This document shows, in pieces, positions 9,585 through 17,488 of a DNA stretch of 38,740 nucleotides; the first letter of the stretch is position 1; every line of letters begins with the position of its first letter. The notes beneath the pieces were generated by a model. That model was given only the letters and a program-made list of their open reading frames with translations, searched no databases and had not been told where the DNA came from. The position numbers and the translations under genes were made by a program. Source of the DNA: Gammaproteobacteria bacterium (lineage in GTDB: Bacteria > Pseudomonadota > Gammaproteobacteria > Steroidobacterales > Woeseiaceae). The stretch covers positions 1 through 38,740 of the forward strand of contig JAUHYO010000002.1 in the NCBI GenBank assembly GCA_030426325.1, read 5' to 3'.

Positions 9585-9866
9585 CTAGTCGCCAATTGAA
9601 ATTCCGCGAACCGGCAGGACGTCTTCGGCGGCCTCGGCCTGCAGCAGGTCTTCAGTGACCGGCTCTTCGATTTCTTCCAGAATCGATGGCGAAACAAGAC
9701 CCTCGGCAATCTCGCGCAATGCGATGACTGTCGGCTTGTCATTTTCAAGATCAACCAGTGGATCGGCACCGTGGGCAACCCGGCGCGCACGCTTGGCGGC
9801 AACCAGCACCATCTCAAAAATGTTATCGATGTTCTTGAGGCAATCTTCAACTGTAATTCGGGCCAT
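9585..9866 (-). CDS. rpoZ: RNA polymerase omega subunit
   Basis: 93-residue omega subunit, which helps beta' folding and contributes to ppGpp site 1. The N-terminus [20 protein letters not shown] and the motif [17 protein letters not shown] are highly diagnostic, followed by [15 protein letters not shown]. The acidic C-terminal tail is common in the family. The upstream AGGA before the ATG at 9866 serves as ribosome-binding site. It is separated from gmk by 102 nt, so it may have its own promoter, and is followed by spoT in the order found in E. coli. Confidence 0.97.
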   Translation of the reverse strand: MARITVEDCLKNIDNIFEMVLVAAKRARRVAHGADPLVDLENDKPTVIALREIAEGLVSPSILEEIEEPVTEDLLQAEAAEDVLPVRGISIGD

Positions 9867-9968
9867 GATCGATTCCTGTTGCCGGGTTGTTCCCGGGGCT
9901 TTGAATAAGGGGCGCGAGTCTACGGGAAGCGGGCAGCAGCACGCGACTATATATAAGAAAACGTTATA

Positions 9969-10592
9969 TCAGTCGCCGCGGACAATGCGCGAAACCTTGC
10001 GCCGTAAGGCCCGGTTCTTCGTCGAGGTTGCCTCGCCCCTGCCCTGGAGCACGGCTTCGAGCTGGGATACGGCCGTGCCGAGATCGTCATTAATAATGAC
10101 GTGGTCAAATTCGTTCCAGTGCGACATATCGCTCCGCGCATCGCGAAGACGACGTTCGATGACCTCCTCGCTGTCCGTACGCCGGTTTCGCAGTCGGCGT
10201 TCAAGCTCATCGATTGATGGCGGCAGGATGAATACGCTGACGCAGTCCGGCATTGACTCGCGGACCTGCCGGGCGCCCTGCCAGTCGATTTCGAGAACCA
10301 CGCTTCGGTTGTCGGCGAGATGCCGTTCAACCTGGCTGCGACTGGTGGCGTAGTAGTTGTCGAACACCTCGGCAAACTCGAGCATCTCACCGGCGTCCTT
10401 GAGCCGCATGAACTCTTCTTCGCTGACGAACAGGTAGTCCACCTCGTTGGCTTCGTTTCTGCGCGGCTCACGGGTCGTATAGGAAATCGAAAAGCGAAGC
10501 TCCGGGTGTTTCGTGACGATTGCATGCACGAGGGTCGTTTTGCCGGCGCCCGACGGGGCGGCGAAAACAAACAGCTTGCCTTTTTCCGTCAT
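9969..10592 (-). CDS. gmk: Guanylate kinase
   Basis: Converts GMP to GDP with ATP, supplying GTP and therefore (p)ppGpp precursors. 207 residues, the normal length. The P-loop APSGAGKTT is at residues 12-20. The GMP-binding region has the diagnostic SISYTTREPRRNE and VDYLFVSEEEF, and VVLEIDWQGARQVRE carries the Walker B segment. The lid DSEEVIERRL is followed by the conserved VIINDDL. It begins 9 nt after yicC and ends 102 nt before rpoZ, a conserved gammaproteobacterial order. Confidence 0.98.
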   Translation of the reverse strand: MTEKGKLFVFAAPSGAGKTTLVHAIVTKHPELRFSISYTTREPRRNEANEVDYLFVSEEEFMRLKDAGEMLEFAEVFDNYYATSRSQVERHLADNRSVVLEIDWQGARQVRESMPDCVSVFILPPSIDELERRLRNRRTDSEEVIERRLRDARSDMSHWNEFDHVIINDDLGTAVSQLEAVLQGRGEATSTKNRALRRKVSRIVRGD

Positions 10593-10601
10593 CAGCCGGC
10601 C

Positions 10602-11468
10602 TTACTCAACATTCTGTATTTGTTCGCGCATTTGCTCGATCAGTACCTTGAGATCGACGGCTGCTTTCGTCGTTTCGCTGTCCGCGGATTTCGAGCCAAG
10701 CGTATTGGCCTCGCGATTGAGCTCTTGCATCAGGAAGTCGAGACGACGGCCGACCGGTTTGTCGTCGTCCAATGCGTCCCGGATTTCGACCAGGTGACTT
10801 TCGAGCCGGTCGAGTTCTTCATCGACATCGATTTTCTGCGCGATCAGTGCGAGCTCAACCTCAAGCCGTGCCGGATCCGCCTCCACATCCAGCTTCTCGA
10901 TGCGCTCTTTCTGCTTGGCGCGGGTCGCCGCCAGCACGTCCGGCATGCGAGCGCGAACGGCGGCTGCAATGCCTTCGATATCGACACAACGCGATTGCAG
11001 CATCTCGCGGATTCGTTGCCCCTCGCTCAGTCGCATGGCATTGACCGCGTCGAGTGTTTTCGCAAGCAAGGCACTGGCGTCATCAAACAAGGGTTCGGCA
11101 TTGAACTCCGGTTGTTGCAGAACACCCGGCCAGCGCAAAACATCGAGCGGATTGACAGCGGCGGCCTGCGGAAGCTCAACCGCGATCTCATCGAGGCGCG
11201 CTCGCAAAACGCCGACCAGCGTCGCATCGAGCTGCATTTCCGATTGCTGGTCGACAACACGCCTGAAGAACAGCCCGCATTCAACCTTGCCGCGGCCCAG
11301 AGCCGTGCTGACCTGCTGGCGAAAAGCCTGCTCTTTCGGCCGCAAATCCTCCGGCAGCTTGAGCTGCACATCCAGGTAACGGTGGTTGACGGCCCGGACC
11401 TCCCAGCTCAGCGTTCCGAGATCCGTGTCAAGCGACTCTCGCGCGAAGCCTGTCATACTGTGTAACAT
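10602..11468 (-). CDS. yicC: YicC family endoribonuclease
   Basis: 288-residue YicC/YloC protein, including the DUF1732 C-terminal domain. Members are endoribonucleases implicated in small RNA turnover. Family marks are the start MLHSMTGFARESLDTDLGTLSWEVR (positions 1-25 of the protein, key SMTGFA), AVNHRYLDVQLKLPEDLR, RGKVECGLFFRR and the C-terminal DEELDRLESHL and LDFLMQELNREANTLGSKS segments. It is upstream of gmk with a 9 nt gap and divergent from the PP2C gene across 110 nt. The family call is secure. Confidence 0.95.
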   Translation of the reverse strand: MLHSMTGFARESLDTDLGTLSWEVRAVNHRYLDVQLKLPEDLRPKEQAFRQQVSTALGRGKVECGLFFRRVVDQQSEMQLDATLVGVLRARLDEIAVELPQAAAVNPLDVLRWPGVLQQPEFNAEPLFDDASALLAKTLDAVNAMRLSEGQRIREMLQSRCVDIEGIAAAVRARMPDVLAATRAKQKERIEKLDVEADPARLEVELALIAQKIDVDEELDRLESHLVEIRDALDDDKPVGRRLDFLMQELNREANTLGSKSADSETTKAAVDLKVLIEQMREQIQNVE

Positions 11469-11578
11469 CAGTCTTGAACTCCTGGGTGTGCCAAACGTGC
11501 TACCTGGGTCACGCTTTCTCAGAGGGACGACATTCTAAGCTGTGGCCGCACGATTAAGCCACCTGCCACTCGGATCCA

Positions 11579-12325
11579 ATGCAAATCGAATACGCCAAAG
11601 TTTCTGCCCTCGGTGACCGCCAGGACAACCAGGACCGCGCCGCGGTTGTGGTGTCAGAGAACGCCGCGCTGATGCTCGTTTTTGACGGCATGGGCGGTCA
11701 CTCCGACGGTGCTCGTGCCGCCGAAACCGGGCTCAAGGTTGTGCAGGATCGATTTATTGCGGCGAAACAGCCGATATTCGATCCACAGGGCTTTCTTTAC
11801 GCGGCGCTCGCAGCCGCGCACGATGAAGTCGTTCGTGCTGGCAGCGATGTTCCTGTTGACTTCCGTCCTCGTGCGACCTGCGCAATTTGCCTGGTGCAGG
11901 AAGGCGGCGCTTTCTGGGCACACATTGGCGATAGTCGTATCTACCAGGTGCGCGACGGCGCCGTGCTGCGACGTTCCCGAGACCACAGTCATGTCGAAGT
12001 GCTGATTCAGGAAGGTGCGATTAGCGAAGAAGAAGCGCAGGACCACCCGATGCGCAATTTCGTCGAATGCTGCATCGGCGGTGATGCACCGGTGCCGGAC
12101 ATGAGCATTACCAACCAAATGCGTCTCAAGCACGGTGACGTGTTGCTTGCTTGCTCGGACGGGCTATGGTCCGGCATGAGCGACAATGACATGGCGCAGA
12201 TTGCCGCGCCTGGCGGGCAAAACATCGTTGAAAACCTGAAAGCACTCAGCATCAAGGCGCTCGAGGTCAATGCACCCTACAGTGACAACACAACGGGCAC
12301 CGCGTTAAGGTGGCTCGGCAACTAA
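11579..12325 (+). CDS. PP2C-type serine/threonine protein phosphatase
   Basis: Metal-dependent protein phosphatase (PPM/PP2C) of 248 residues consisting of the catalytic domain only. Metal-binding motifs are present in order: GDRQDNQDR (12-20), DGMGGHSDG (36-44), IGDSRIYQ, the catalytic-domain aspartate in CSDGLW (Asp194) and SDNTT (Asp236). No membrane segment or sensor domain is seen. The gene is divergent from yicC and upstream of rph with 27 nt between. Bacterial PP2C enzymes usually work opposite a Hanks-type Ser/Thr kinase, but no kinase is in the window, so the substrate is unknown. The start ATG 11579 has only a weak upstream GGA. Confidence 0.92.
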   Translation: MQIEYAKVSALGDRQDNQDRAAVVVSENAALMLVFDGMGGHSDGARAAETGLKVVQDRFIAAKQPIFDPQGFLYAALAAAHDEVVRAGSDVPVDFRPRATCAICLVQEGGAFWAHIGDSRIYQVRDGAVLRRSRDHSHVEVLIQEGAISEEEAQDHPMRNFVECCIGGDAPVPDMSITNQMRLKHGDVLLACSDGLWSGMSDNDMAQIAAPGGQNIVENLKALSIKALEVNAPYSDNTTGTALRWLGN

Positions 12326-12352
12326 ACCGGCTTATCCCTTCGGAGAATCAGT

Positions 12353-13078
12353 ATGCGTCCCAGTGGCCGCGATCCCGCGACTATGCGCGAAGTTCAGTTT
12401 CAGACTCATTTCACCAAGCATGCCGAAGGCAGCGTGCTGGCATCGTTCGGCGACACGCAGGTGTTGTGTACAGCCAGTATTGAAGAACGTATTCCTGGCT
12501 GGCTACGCGGCAAGGGCAGCGGCTGGGTGACCGGTGAGTATGGCATGCTGCCGCGCGCAACCCATACGCGCTCGGGTCGGGAGGCATCGCGCGGCAAGCA
12601 GGGGGGGCGAACGGTTGAGATTCAGCGTCTTATCGGCCGGTCACTTCGCGCAGTCACCGACTTGAAGGCACTCGGCGAGCGCTCGATCACGCTGGATTGC
12701 GACGTGCTGCAGGCCGACGGCGGTACTCGCACGGCGTCGATCAGCGGTGCCTATGTTGCGCTGGCGATTGCGATTGAGCGTCTTGTAGCTCAGCGCAAGC
12801 TCAAGAAGAATCCACTGTACGGTCAGGTTGCCGCGGTTTCCGTCGGCATCTACCAGGGAATGGCCGTACTTGACCTCGATTACGCGGAAGACTCCGAAGC
12901 AGAAACCGACATGAATATCGTCATGAATGACGCTGGCCGTTTCATTGAAGTACAGGGCACGGCCGAGGGACATGCGTTTACTGACGACGAATTCAACGCC
13001 ATGCTCGGACTCGCGCGAAGCGGGATTGCGGACATTATCGCGGCGCAAAGCGAGGCGATAGCCAGCGCCCGAACATGA
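12353..13078 (+). CDS. rph: Ribonuclease PH
   Basis: Phosphorolytic 3'-5' exoribonuclease that trims tRNA precursor 3' ends, working as a hexameric ring. The 241 residues carry [17 protein letters not shown] at the start, the active region [19 protein letters not shown], the phosphate-binding [14 protein letters not shown] and the metal-site stretch [19 protein letters not shown], then [18 protein letters not shown]. The gene is complete, unlike the frameshifted allele of E. coli K-12. It overlaps rdgB by 4 nt (ATGA), so the two are probably co-translated. It is preceded by GGAGAA at suitable spacing. Confidence 0.97.
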   Translation: MRPSGRDPATMREVQFQTHFTKHAEGSVLASFGDTQVLCTASIEERIPGWLRGKGSGWVTGEYGMLPRATHTRSGREASRGKQGGRTVEIQRLIGRSLRAVTDLKALGERSITLDCDVLQADGGTRTASISGAYVALAIAIERLVAQRKLKKNPLYGQVAAVSVGIYQGMAVLDLDYAEDSEAETDMNIVMNDAGRFIEVQGTAEGHAFTDDEFNAMLGLARSGIADIIAAQSEAIASART

Positions 13079-13683
13079 ACCGGCTGCCGGAAAGGGTCGT
13101 CATGGCCAGTGGCAATCCGGGAAAAATCCGAGAAATCGCCCGGCTCCTTGCGGACGCCGGCGTTGAGGTCGTCGCACAATCCGAATTCGGTGTGCAGGAT
13201 GCTGACGAGACCGGCACGAGCTTCGCTGCGAACTCGCTGATCAAGGCCCGACATGCTGCTTTAGCAACCGGCCTGCCCGCCATTGCCGATGACTCCGGAC
13301 TTGCGGTCGATGCGCTCGACGGCGCGCCCGGTGTCTACTCGGCGCGCTATGCGGGCGCCGGTGCTACGGACGCGATGAACGTCGACAAACTGCTTGATGC
13401 GCTTCGTGATGTTGCGGTACCTGACCGCGGCGCGGCCTTTCATTGCGCCGCAAGTTTCGTCACGCCGGACAACGAAACCTCGTTGCTCTTCGAAAGCGAA
13501 TGGCGCGGCGCCATATTGCTCGCCCGGCAGGGGGATGGCGGCTTTGGTTACGATCCGGTGTTTCTCGATCCCGAGAGCGGCATGAGTTCCGCGATGCTGA
13601 CGCCGGATCAAAAAAATGCCCGCAGCCATCGTGGAAAAGCCCTGCGTGGGCTGGTCGCGCTGATACAAAATCACTATTCATGA
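13075..13683 (+). CDS. rdgB: Non-canonical purine NTP pyrophosphatase (dITP/XTP)
   Basis: RdgB/HAM1 enzyme that hydrolyses dITP, ITP and XTP to monophosphates, preventing incorporation of deaminated purines. 202 residues, standard length. Signatures: [18 protein letters not shown] near the N-terminus, [16 protein letters not shown], the central [24 protein letters not shown], and the C-terminal [10 protein letters not shown]. Overlaps rph by 4 nt and hemW by 4 nt, making a tight rph-rdgB-hemW set that is common in gammaproteobacteria. Confidence 0.97.
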   Translation: MNRLPERVVMASGNPGKIREIARLLADAGVEVVAQSEFGVQDADETGTSFAANSLIKARHAALATGLPAIADDSGLAVDALDGAPGVYSARYAGAGATDAMNVDKLLDALRDVAVPDRGAAFHCAASFVTPDNETSLLFESEWRGAILLARQGDGGFGYDPVFLDPESGMSSAMLTPDQKNARSHRGKALRGLVALIQNHYS

Positions 13684-14825
13684 AAACACCGCCACTCTCG
13701 CTGTACATGCACCTCCCCTGGTGCGTGCGAAAGTGCCCGTACTGCGATTTCAATTCGCATACGGCGGGTGAATCCGCGCCAAAACGACGCTACATCGATG
13801 CACTGTGCCGCGATCTGGAGCGGGAGCGCGAACGTGCTGACGGTCAGCCGCTGCAGAGTATTTTTCTCGGCGGCGGCACGCCGAGTCTGTTTTCACCGGA
13901 CGAGATCGCCGAGCTGTTGCAGGCTGTTCGAGATCGTTTTGCCGTCGTTCCCGATGCGGAGGTGACGATGGAGGCCAATCCCGGAACGGTGGAATTCGGT
14001 TCGCCAGCCGGATACCGCCAAGCGGGAGTGACACGGCTGTCCATCGGTGCGCAAAGCTTTGACGATGCCATGCTCCGGTCGCTCGGCCGTATTCACAGCA
14101 GCGACGATATTTCGCGCGCGGTACGCCAGGTGCGCGACGGCGGATACGACAATTTCAACATCGACCTGATGCATGGCCTGCCAGGACAAACCCTGGAAAT
14201 GGCGCTGTCGGATCTCAAGGCGGCGCTCGAGCTCGAACCCACCCATATTTCCTGGTATCAGCTGACGCTTGAGCCGAATACCGTTTTCTATGCACGGCCG
14301 CCGGCCAACCTGCCGGATGACGAACTGGCTTTCGAGATACAGGAAGCTGGCCGTGCGCTGCTCTCAGAACAGGGCTTCGAACAGTACGAAGTGTCCGCCT
14401 ATGCACGCGACGGTCAGCGCTGTCTGCACAACATGAACTACTGGACCTTCGGCGACTACCTGGCCGTCGGGGCAGGAGCCCACGGCAAGGTCAGCCGCCG
14501 GGGCGGTGTTTGTCGCTATCAGAAACCGGCCAATCCCCTGCAGTACATGGTGTCCTGCGAGAGCGGCGCACCCGGCAAACCGGAGCTGGTCCTGTCCCCG
14601 GGCGAGTTGCTGTTCGAATTCATGCTGAACGCGCTCAGGCTCAGCGATGGCTTTGCCGAGTCCCTGTTCGAGGATCGAACCGGCCTGTCACCGGGCATTC
14701 TGATGCCGGCGACCGAGAACGCCCGGCGCCGGGGCCTGATTGAGCGAGGCGCGAGCGGGACCTGGAAGCCGACCGAGCTGGGCGGCCGCTTTTTGAATGA
14801 TCTGCAGGCCGAGTTTGTGCCCTAG
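13680..14825 (+). CDS. hemW: HemW, radical SAM haem chaperone
   Basis: 381-residue radical SAM protein of the HemN-like family that lacks coproporphyrinogen oxidase activity in characterised HemW proteins and instead binds haem and delivers it to respiratory enzymes. The [4Fe-4S]-SAM motif is CVRKCPYC near residue 15, preceded by LYMHLPW. It is followed by SIFLGGGTPSLF, EANPGTVE, TRLSIGAQSFDD and FNIDLMHGLPGQT. The C-terminal HemN_C-type domain is present. The start ATG 13680 overlaps the rdgB stop (ATGA); the open frame upstream of it is rdgB in another frame. HemW is more likely than HemN because of the C-x3-C-x2-C motif context, the length and the rdgB neighbour. Confidence 0.94.
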   Translation: MKTPPLSLYMHLPWCVRKCPYCDFNSHTAGESAPKRRYIDALCRDLERERERADGQPLQSIFLGGGTPSLFSPDEIAELLQAVRDRFAVVPDAEVTMEANPGTVEFGSPAGYRQAGVTRLSIGAQSFDDAMLRSLGRIHSSDDISRAVRQVRDGGYDNFNIDLMHGLPGQTLEMALSDLKAALELEPTHISWYQLTLEPNTVFYARPPANLPDDELAFEIQEAGRALLSEQGFEQYEVSAYARDGQRCLHNMNYWTFGDYLAVGAGAHGKVSRRGGVCRYQKPANPLQYMVSCESGAPGKPELVLSPGELLFEFMLNALRLSDGFAESLFEDRTGLSPGILMPATENARRRGLIERGASGTWKPTELGGRFLNDLQAEFVP

Positions 14826-15025
14826 CCCCCGACCGGCCAAAGTCGATTTATGCACAAGTGCCGAACGAAGCCTATATTTTCAGCGCAAGAGGGCCTTGAT
14901 CTCACTTGACGGGTTGCAAAGTGAGCATAACTTATTGTTTTTCATCAATAATCGAAAATGGACATAAAATAGTCATATTGACAACGGGCTATGAAAAACC
15001 GCAGCTTAGGGCATTCACTCAATTT

Positions 15026-15060
15026 TCATCCACAGTCTTATCCACAGCTTCTGTGGATAA
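15026..15060. promoter_or_regulatory. Cluster of three DnaA-box-like sites, two perfect and palindromic
   Basis: TTATCCACA at 15038-15046 and its reverse complement TGTGGATAA at 15052-15060 are both perfect matches to the DnaA-box consensus. With the flanking bases they form a 10-bp inverted repeat around a 3-nt centre. A third box, TCATCCACA at 15026-15034, has one mismatch and the same direction as the first perfect site. The cluster sits just downstream of the AT-rich stretch and about 10 nt upstream of a possible rpmE -35. DnaA binding is inferred from sequence only; the site could regulate rpmE, titrate DnaA or be part of an origin-like element. Confidence 0.6.
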
Positions 15061-15070
15061 AAAACGGGGC

Positions 15071-15099
15071 TTGCGGCGGCAATCGCTTCGCTATATCCT
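15071..15099 (+). promoter_or_regulatory. Possible rpmE promoter
   Basis: TTGCGG (15071-15076) and TATCCT (15094-15099) are separated by 17 nt, each matching 4 of 6 consensus bases. The position would give a leader of roughly 40 nt. An alternative -10, TATATC at 15092, has shorter spacing. Weak prediction. Confidence 0.3.
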
Positions 15100-15144
15100 A
15101 CGCGGCCTTTTTTACGCAAGTAGCGCGCTCGGGAGAGCCAGATC

Positions 15145-15354
15145 ATGAAAGCCGACATTCATCCCAATTACTCCGACATCAAGGTCACCTGTAGTTGTGG
15201 TAACGAGTTCAACACTCGCTCGACCCTCGGTGAGGACCTCCTGATTGAAGTGTGCTCCTCGTGCCACCCGTTTTATACGGGCAAGCAGAAGATCGTCGAT
15301 ACCGGCGGACGTGTAGACAAGTTCCGCAAAAAATACGGTATGCCCAAGACCTGA
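15145..15354 (+). CDS. rpmE: 50S ribosomal protein L31, zinc-binding form
   Basis: 69-residue L31. It starts [20 protein letters not shown] and has the four zinc-ligand cysteines: CSC (residues 16, 18) and CSSC (37, 40), so it is the zinc-containing C+ type rather than the YkgM-like form. The motif [20 protein letters not shown] is diagnostic. Zinc-replete cells use this paralogue; the zinc-free one, if any, is elsewhere. GGGAGAG upstream serves as ribosome-binding site. It stands alone between hemW and gltA, preceded by a possible DnaA-controlled region. Confidence 0.97.
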   Translation: MKADIHPNYSDIKVTCSCGNEFNTRSTLGEDLLIEVCSSCHPFYTGKQKIVDTGGRVDKFRKKYGMPKT

Positions 15355-15419
15355 CCCGCAGACGCGGTATACGGTTTCTGATAATACGATTTTTGATCAT
15401 CCCGGAACCCCGGGGGCTC

Positions 15420-15428
15420 TGCTATGCT
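15420..15428 (+). promoter_or_regulatory. Possible extended -10 promoter for gltA
   Basis: TGCTATGCT at 15420-15428 reads as an extended -10 element (TGn followed by TATGCT, 4 of 6). No good -35 is present 17 nt upstream, which extended -10 promoters can lack. It would place the start of transcription about 30 nt before the gltA ATG at 15464. Confidence 0.35.
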
Positions 15429-15463
15429 CGTCTGGTTGTACATACGGATATTGAGGATAGAGG

Positions 15464-16756
15464 ATGAGCCAGGATTCATACCGCCTGACAAGCCCTGATG
15501 GCTTGGAAATGGAGTTGCCCGTTCGCAAAGGGACCGTCGGCCCCGACGTTATCGACGTAGCGCGACTGTATCGGGAACAGAAAGTATTCACCTACGACCC
15601 GGGATTTGTCTCGACGGGAAGCTGCGAATCCGAAATTACCTATATTGATGGTGAGCAGGGCATCCTGATGTACCGGGGCTACCCGGTCGAACAGCTTGCC
15701 GCAAACTCAAATTTCATCGAAGTCTCGTACCTGCTGCTCCACGGGAATTTGCCGACTGCTGACGAACTCGCGGCGTTCGACAATACGATTCGTCGTCACA
15801 CCATGCTCAACGAAGGCATGCTGAGTTTCTTCGGCGGTTTTCGCTACGACGCGCACCCGATGGCAATGCTGTCGGCTGTCGTCGGTTCAATGTCGGCCTA
15901 CTATCACAATGAGATGGATGCTTCGAACCCGTTGCATCGCGACATTTTCTCACACCGCATTCTCGCCAAACTGCCGACGATTGCAGCCGCAGCTTACAAG
16001 CTGAACATCGGCCAGCCGTTCATTTATCCACGCAATGATCTCAACTTCACCGAGAATCTGTTGCACATGTTATTCGCGGTGCCCGCGGAGCCGTACGAAA
16101 TCGACCCGGTTGCCGCCGAAGCGCTGGACCTGCTGTTCATCCTGCACGCAGACCACGAACAAAACTGCTCAACATCGACGGTACGCATGGCGGGCAGTTC
16201 CGGCGCCAACCCTTACTCTGCAATTGCAGCCGGCATCTCGGCGCTCTGGGGACCCGCACACGGCGGCGCCAACGAGGCCGTGCTGAACATGCTCGAAGAA
16301 ATTGGCGATGTCAGCCAGATAGGCAAGTACGTCGAGAAAGCGAAAGACAAGAACGACCCGTTCCGATTGATGGGCTTCGGTCACCGCGTCTACAAGAACT
16401 TCGATCCGCGAGCGACCATCATTCGCGAGATGTGCTACAAGGTTTTGCAGAAACTCGATCGCAAGGACACACCGCTGTTCGACCTGGCACTCGAACTCGA
16501 ACAGGTCGCGCTCAAAGACGACTACTTCATCGAGAAAAATCTCTACCCGAACGTCGATTTCTATTCCGGCATTATCTACCGGGCCCTCGGTATCCCGACC
16601 TCAATGTTCACCGTCATGTTCGCGATCGGCCGTTCCGTCGGCTGGACCGCGCACTGGCGAGAAATGATCGCGGACCCGCACGGCAAGATCGCACGTCCAA
16701 GACAGCTCTACACCGGCCCGGCGGCAAGAGACTACGTCAAAATCGAAAAACGATAA
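15464..16756 (+). CDS. gltA: Citrate synthase (type II)
   Basis: Condenses acetyl-CoA and oxaloacetate to citrate, the entry step of the TCA cycle. At 430 residues with the N-terminal beta-rich extension ([20 protein letters not shown]) it belongs to the large hexameric Gram-negative type, which is NADH-inhibited in E. coli. The catalytic triad is intact: His266 in [10 protein letters not shown], His307 in [10 protein letters not shown] and Asp365 in PNVDFYSG. The C-terminal [15 protein letters not shown] is typical. GAGG precedes the ATG. It is followed by a 115-nt convergent gap that holds a structured repeat. Confidence 0.98.
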   Translation: MSQDSYRLTSPDGLEMELPVRKGTVGPDVIDVARLYREQKVFTYDPGFVSTGSCESEITYIDGEQGILMYRGYPVEQLAANSNFIEVSYLLLHGNLPTADELAAFDNTIRRHTMLNEGMLSFFGGFRYDAHPMAMLSAVVGSMSAYYHNEMDASNPLHRDIFSHRILAKLPTIAAAAYKLNIGQPFIYPRNDLNFTENLLHMLFAVPAEPYEIDPVAAEALDLLFILHADHEQNCSTSTVRMAGSSGANPYSAIAAGISALWGPAHGGANEAVLNMLEEIGDVSQIGKYVEKAKDKNDPFRLMGFGHRVYKNFDPRATIIREMCYKVLQKLDRKDTPLFDLALELEQVALKDDYFIEKNLYPNVDFYSGIIYRALGIPTSMFTVMFAIGRSVGWTAHWREMIADPHGKIARPRQLYTGPAARDYVKIEKR

Positions 16757-16771
16757 GCAGAACGGCAGATA

Positions 16772-16800
16772 CTCGGGCGCGTAATTTCGCCGCGCCCGGG
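16772..16800. other. GC-rich hairpin overlapping repeat copy 1
   Basis: CGGGCGCG (16774-16781) can pair with CGCGCCCG (16791-16798) across a 9-nt loop, extendable by a G-T and a C-G pair to 16772-16800. Its right arm is the same sequence as the outer left arm of the repeat at 16791-16865, so the two structures exclude each other. No U-tract follows, so it is not a standard intrinsic terminator. Confidence 0.5.
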
Positions 16801-16865
16801 AAACTGTTTATCGGAATGGCTCCCTTCGGTCCGCTTTATTTCCTTTAAACAGTTTCCCGGACGCG
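16791..16865 (+). repeat. Structured repeat, copy 1 (35-nt loop family)
   Basis: A perfect 15-bp inverted repeat, 16796-16810 against 16846-16860 (arm CCGGGAAACTGTTTA), is extended after one C/A mismatch by CGCG on both sides. The loop, 16811-16845, is exactly 35 nt, begins TCGGAATGGCTCCCTTCGG and ends CTTTATTTCCTT. Two further copies at 30046-30128 and 30162-30240 share the loop and stem architecture. It lies between the convergent genes gltA and the uncharacterised gene at 16872. No U-tract follows the stem, so simple intrinsic termination is unlikely. Family not recognised. Confidence 0.9.
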
Positions 16866-16871
16866 GCTTAC

Positions 16872-17483
16872 TTATACGTGTTCGAGTAGCTGTTGTACGG
16901 CGTTGGTGTCTACTCGTTTCATCGGCTTTCCGTCAATCGGACTCATCGGCGCCTGCCGAATCCCGTCGATCGGGAAGACGGTGACCTGGATCGTCGTATT
17001 GCTGTGATGAAACTCAAAGCCCGAGTAAAGCTCAATCTGACCGCGACGACTTTTGAGCCGGCGCTCGTACGGCCGGTAATTGATTCCGATTTCGGCCAGC
17101 TCCATCGCAACCGTTTCTGCGCTGTCTGCAAAAACGTGCAGGTTCACAGCAGAGTTCTCGTCCGCCGTGCCGACGAGGACCGGGCCGACCAGTCGCGGCG
17201 AATGCGCGGACAAGAGTTCCATGGCAGAGAGAGCCGCGACTCGCATCAGGCGTAAATGATCTTCGTGGGATTCGCCACCAAAAATCTGCAGATGCTCGGC
17301 AACAGCGGCCTCGATTTCCGGATTACCGGGAAGGGAGCCGCGATTGTTCATGCCCAGGCGGTCCGCGGCCTTCTGTTTGGCGATGCGGTAGTCGCGAACG
17401 CCATGGTTGACGATAATGCGCGCGGCTTCCTGAGCCACGATCCGTCGCTCACGTTCTGATTCGCTGCTGCGTTTTCTTTTCAT
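16872..17483 (-). CDS. Conserved uncharacterised protein, possible nucleotidyltransferase-like fold
   Basis: 203 residues, cytosolic, no membrane segment. The N-terminal part (about 12-50) is helical with EAARIIVNHGVRDYRIAKQKAADRLG, a pattern I recall from a conserved but uncharacterised proteobacterial family. The middle (about 95-130) reads SPRLVGPVLVGTADENSAVNLHVFAD, which resembles the beta-turn region of small nucleotidyltransferases, although the classical GS-x-D pair is not clear. The C-terminal region contains VTVFPIDGIRQAPMSPIDGKPMKR. It is 5 nt upstream of the mrcA 3' end and on the same strand, so it probably follows mrcA in one transcript. The nucleotidyltransferase idea is an inference from pattern only. 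Confidence 0.8.
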   Translation of the reverse strand: MKRKRSSESERERRIVAQEAARIIVNHGVRDYRIAKQKAADRLGMNNRGSLPGNPEIEAAVAEHLQIFGGESHEDHLRLMRVAALSAMELLSAHSPRLVGPVLVGTADENSAVNLHVFADSAETVAMELAEIGINYRPYERRLKSRRGQIELYSGFEFHHSNTTIQVTVFPIDGIRQAPMSPIDGKPMKRVDTNAVQQLLEHV

Positions 17484-17488
17484 TGTTC

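Larger units (their letters stand above)
14826..15144 (+). other. AT-rich intergenic region between hemW and rpmE
   Basis: 319 nt with no supportable gene. The part from about 14925 to 15000 is markedly AT-rich compared with the GC-rich surroundings. It is followed by the DnaA-box cluster at 15026-15060 and then by a possible rpmE promoter. No intrinsic terminator for hemW is evident. Confidence 0.8.

Noticed and set aside
10320-11465. 381-codon plus-strand open frame opposite gmk and yicC
   Set aside because: It spans two well-supported minus-strand genes and has no start signal or family resemblance.
14826-15144. Main chromosomal origin (oriC)
   Set aside because: DnaA boxes and AT-rich DNA are present, but no dnaA, dnaN, gidA or rpmH gene is nearby and only three boxes are seen; kept as a finding, not called as an origin.
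16801-16848. Peptide-like translation of the repeat loop (GMAPFGPLYFL)
   Set aside because: Loop differences between copies change every affected residue (for example Pro to Arg, Phe to Cys), which is not how a coding sequence diverges; the same peptide would appear in unrelated frames by repeat duplication.
16791-16865. Repeat copy 1 as an ordinary rho-independent terminator
   Set aside because: The stem is strong, but the loop is 35 nt and no U-tract follows on either strand.
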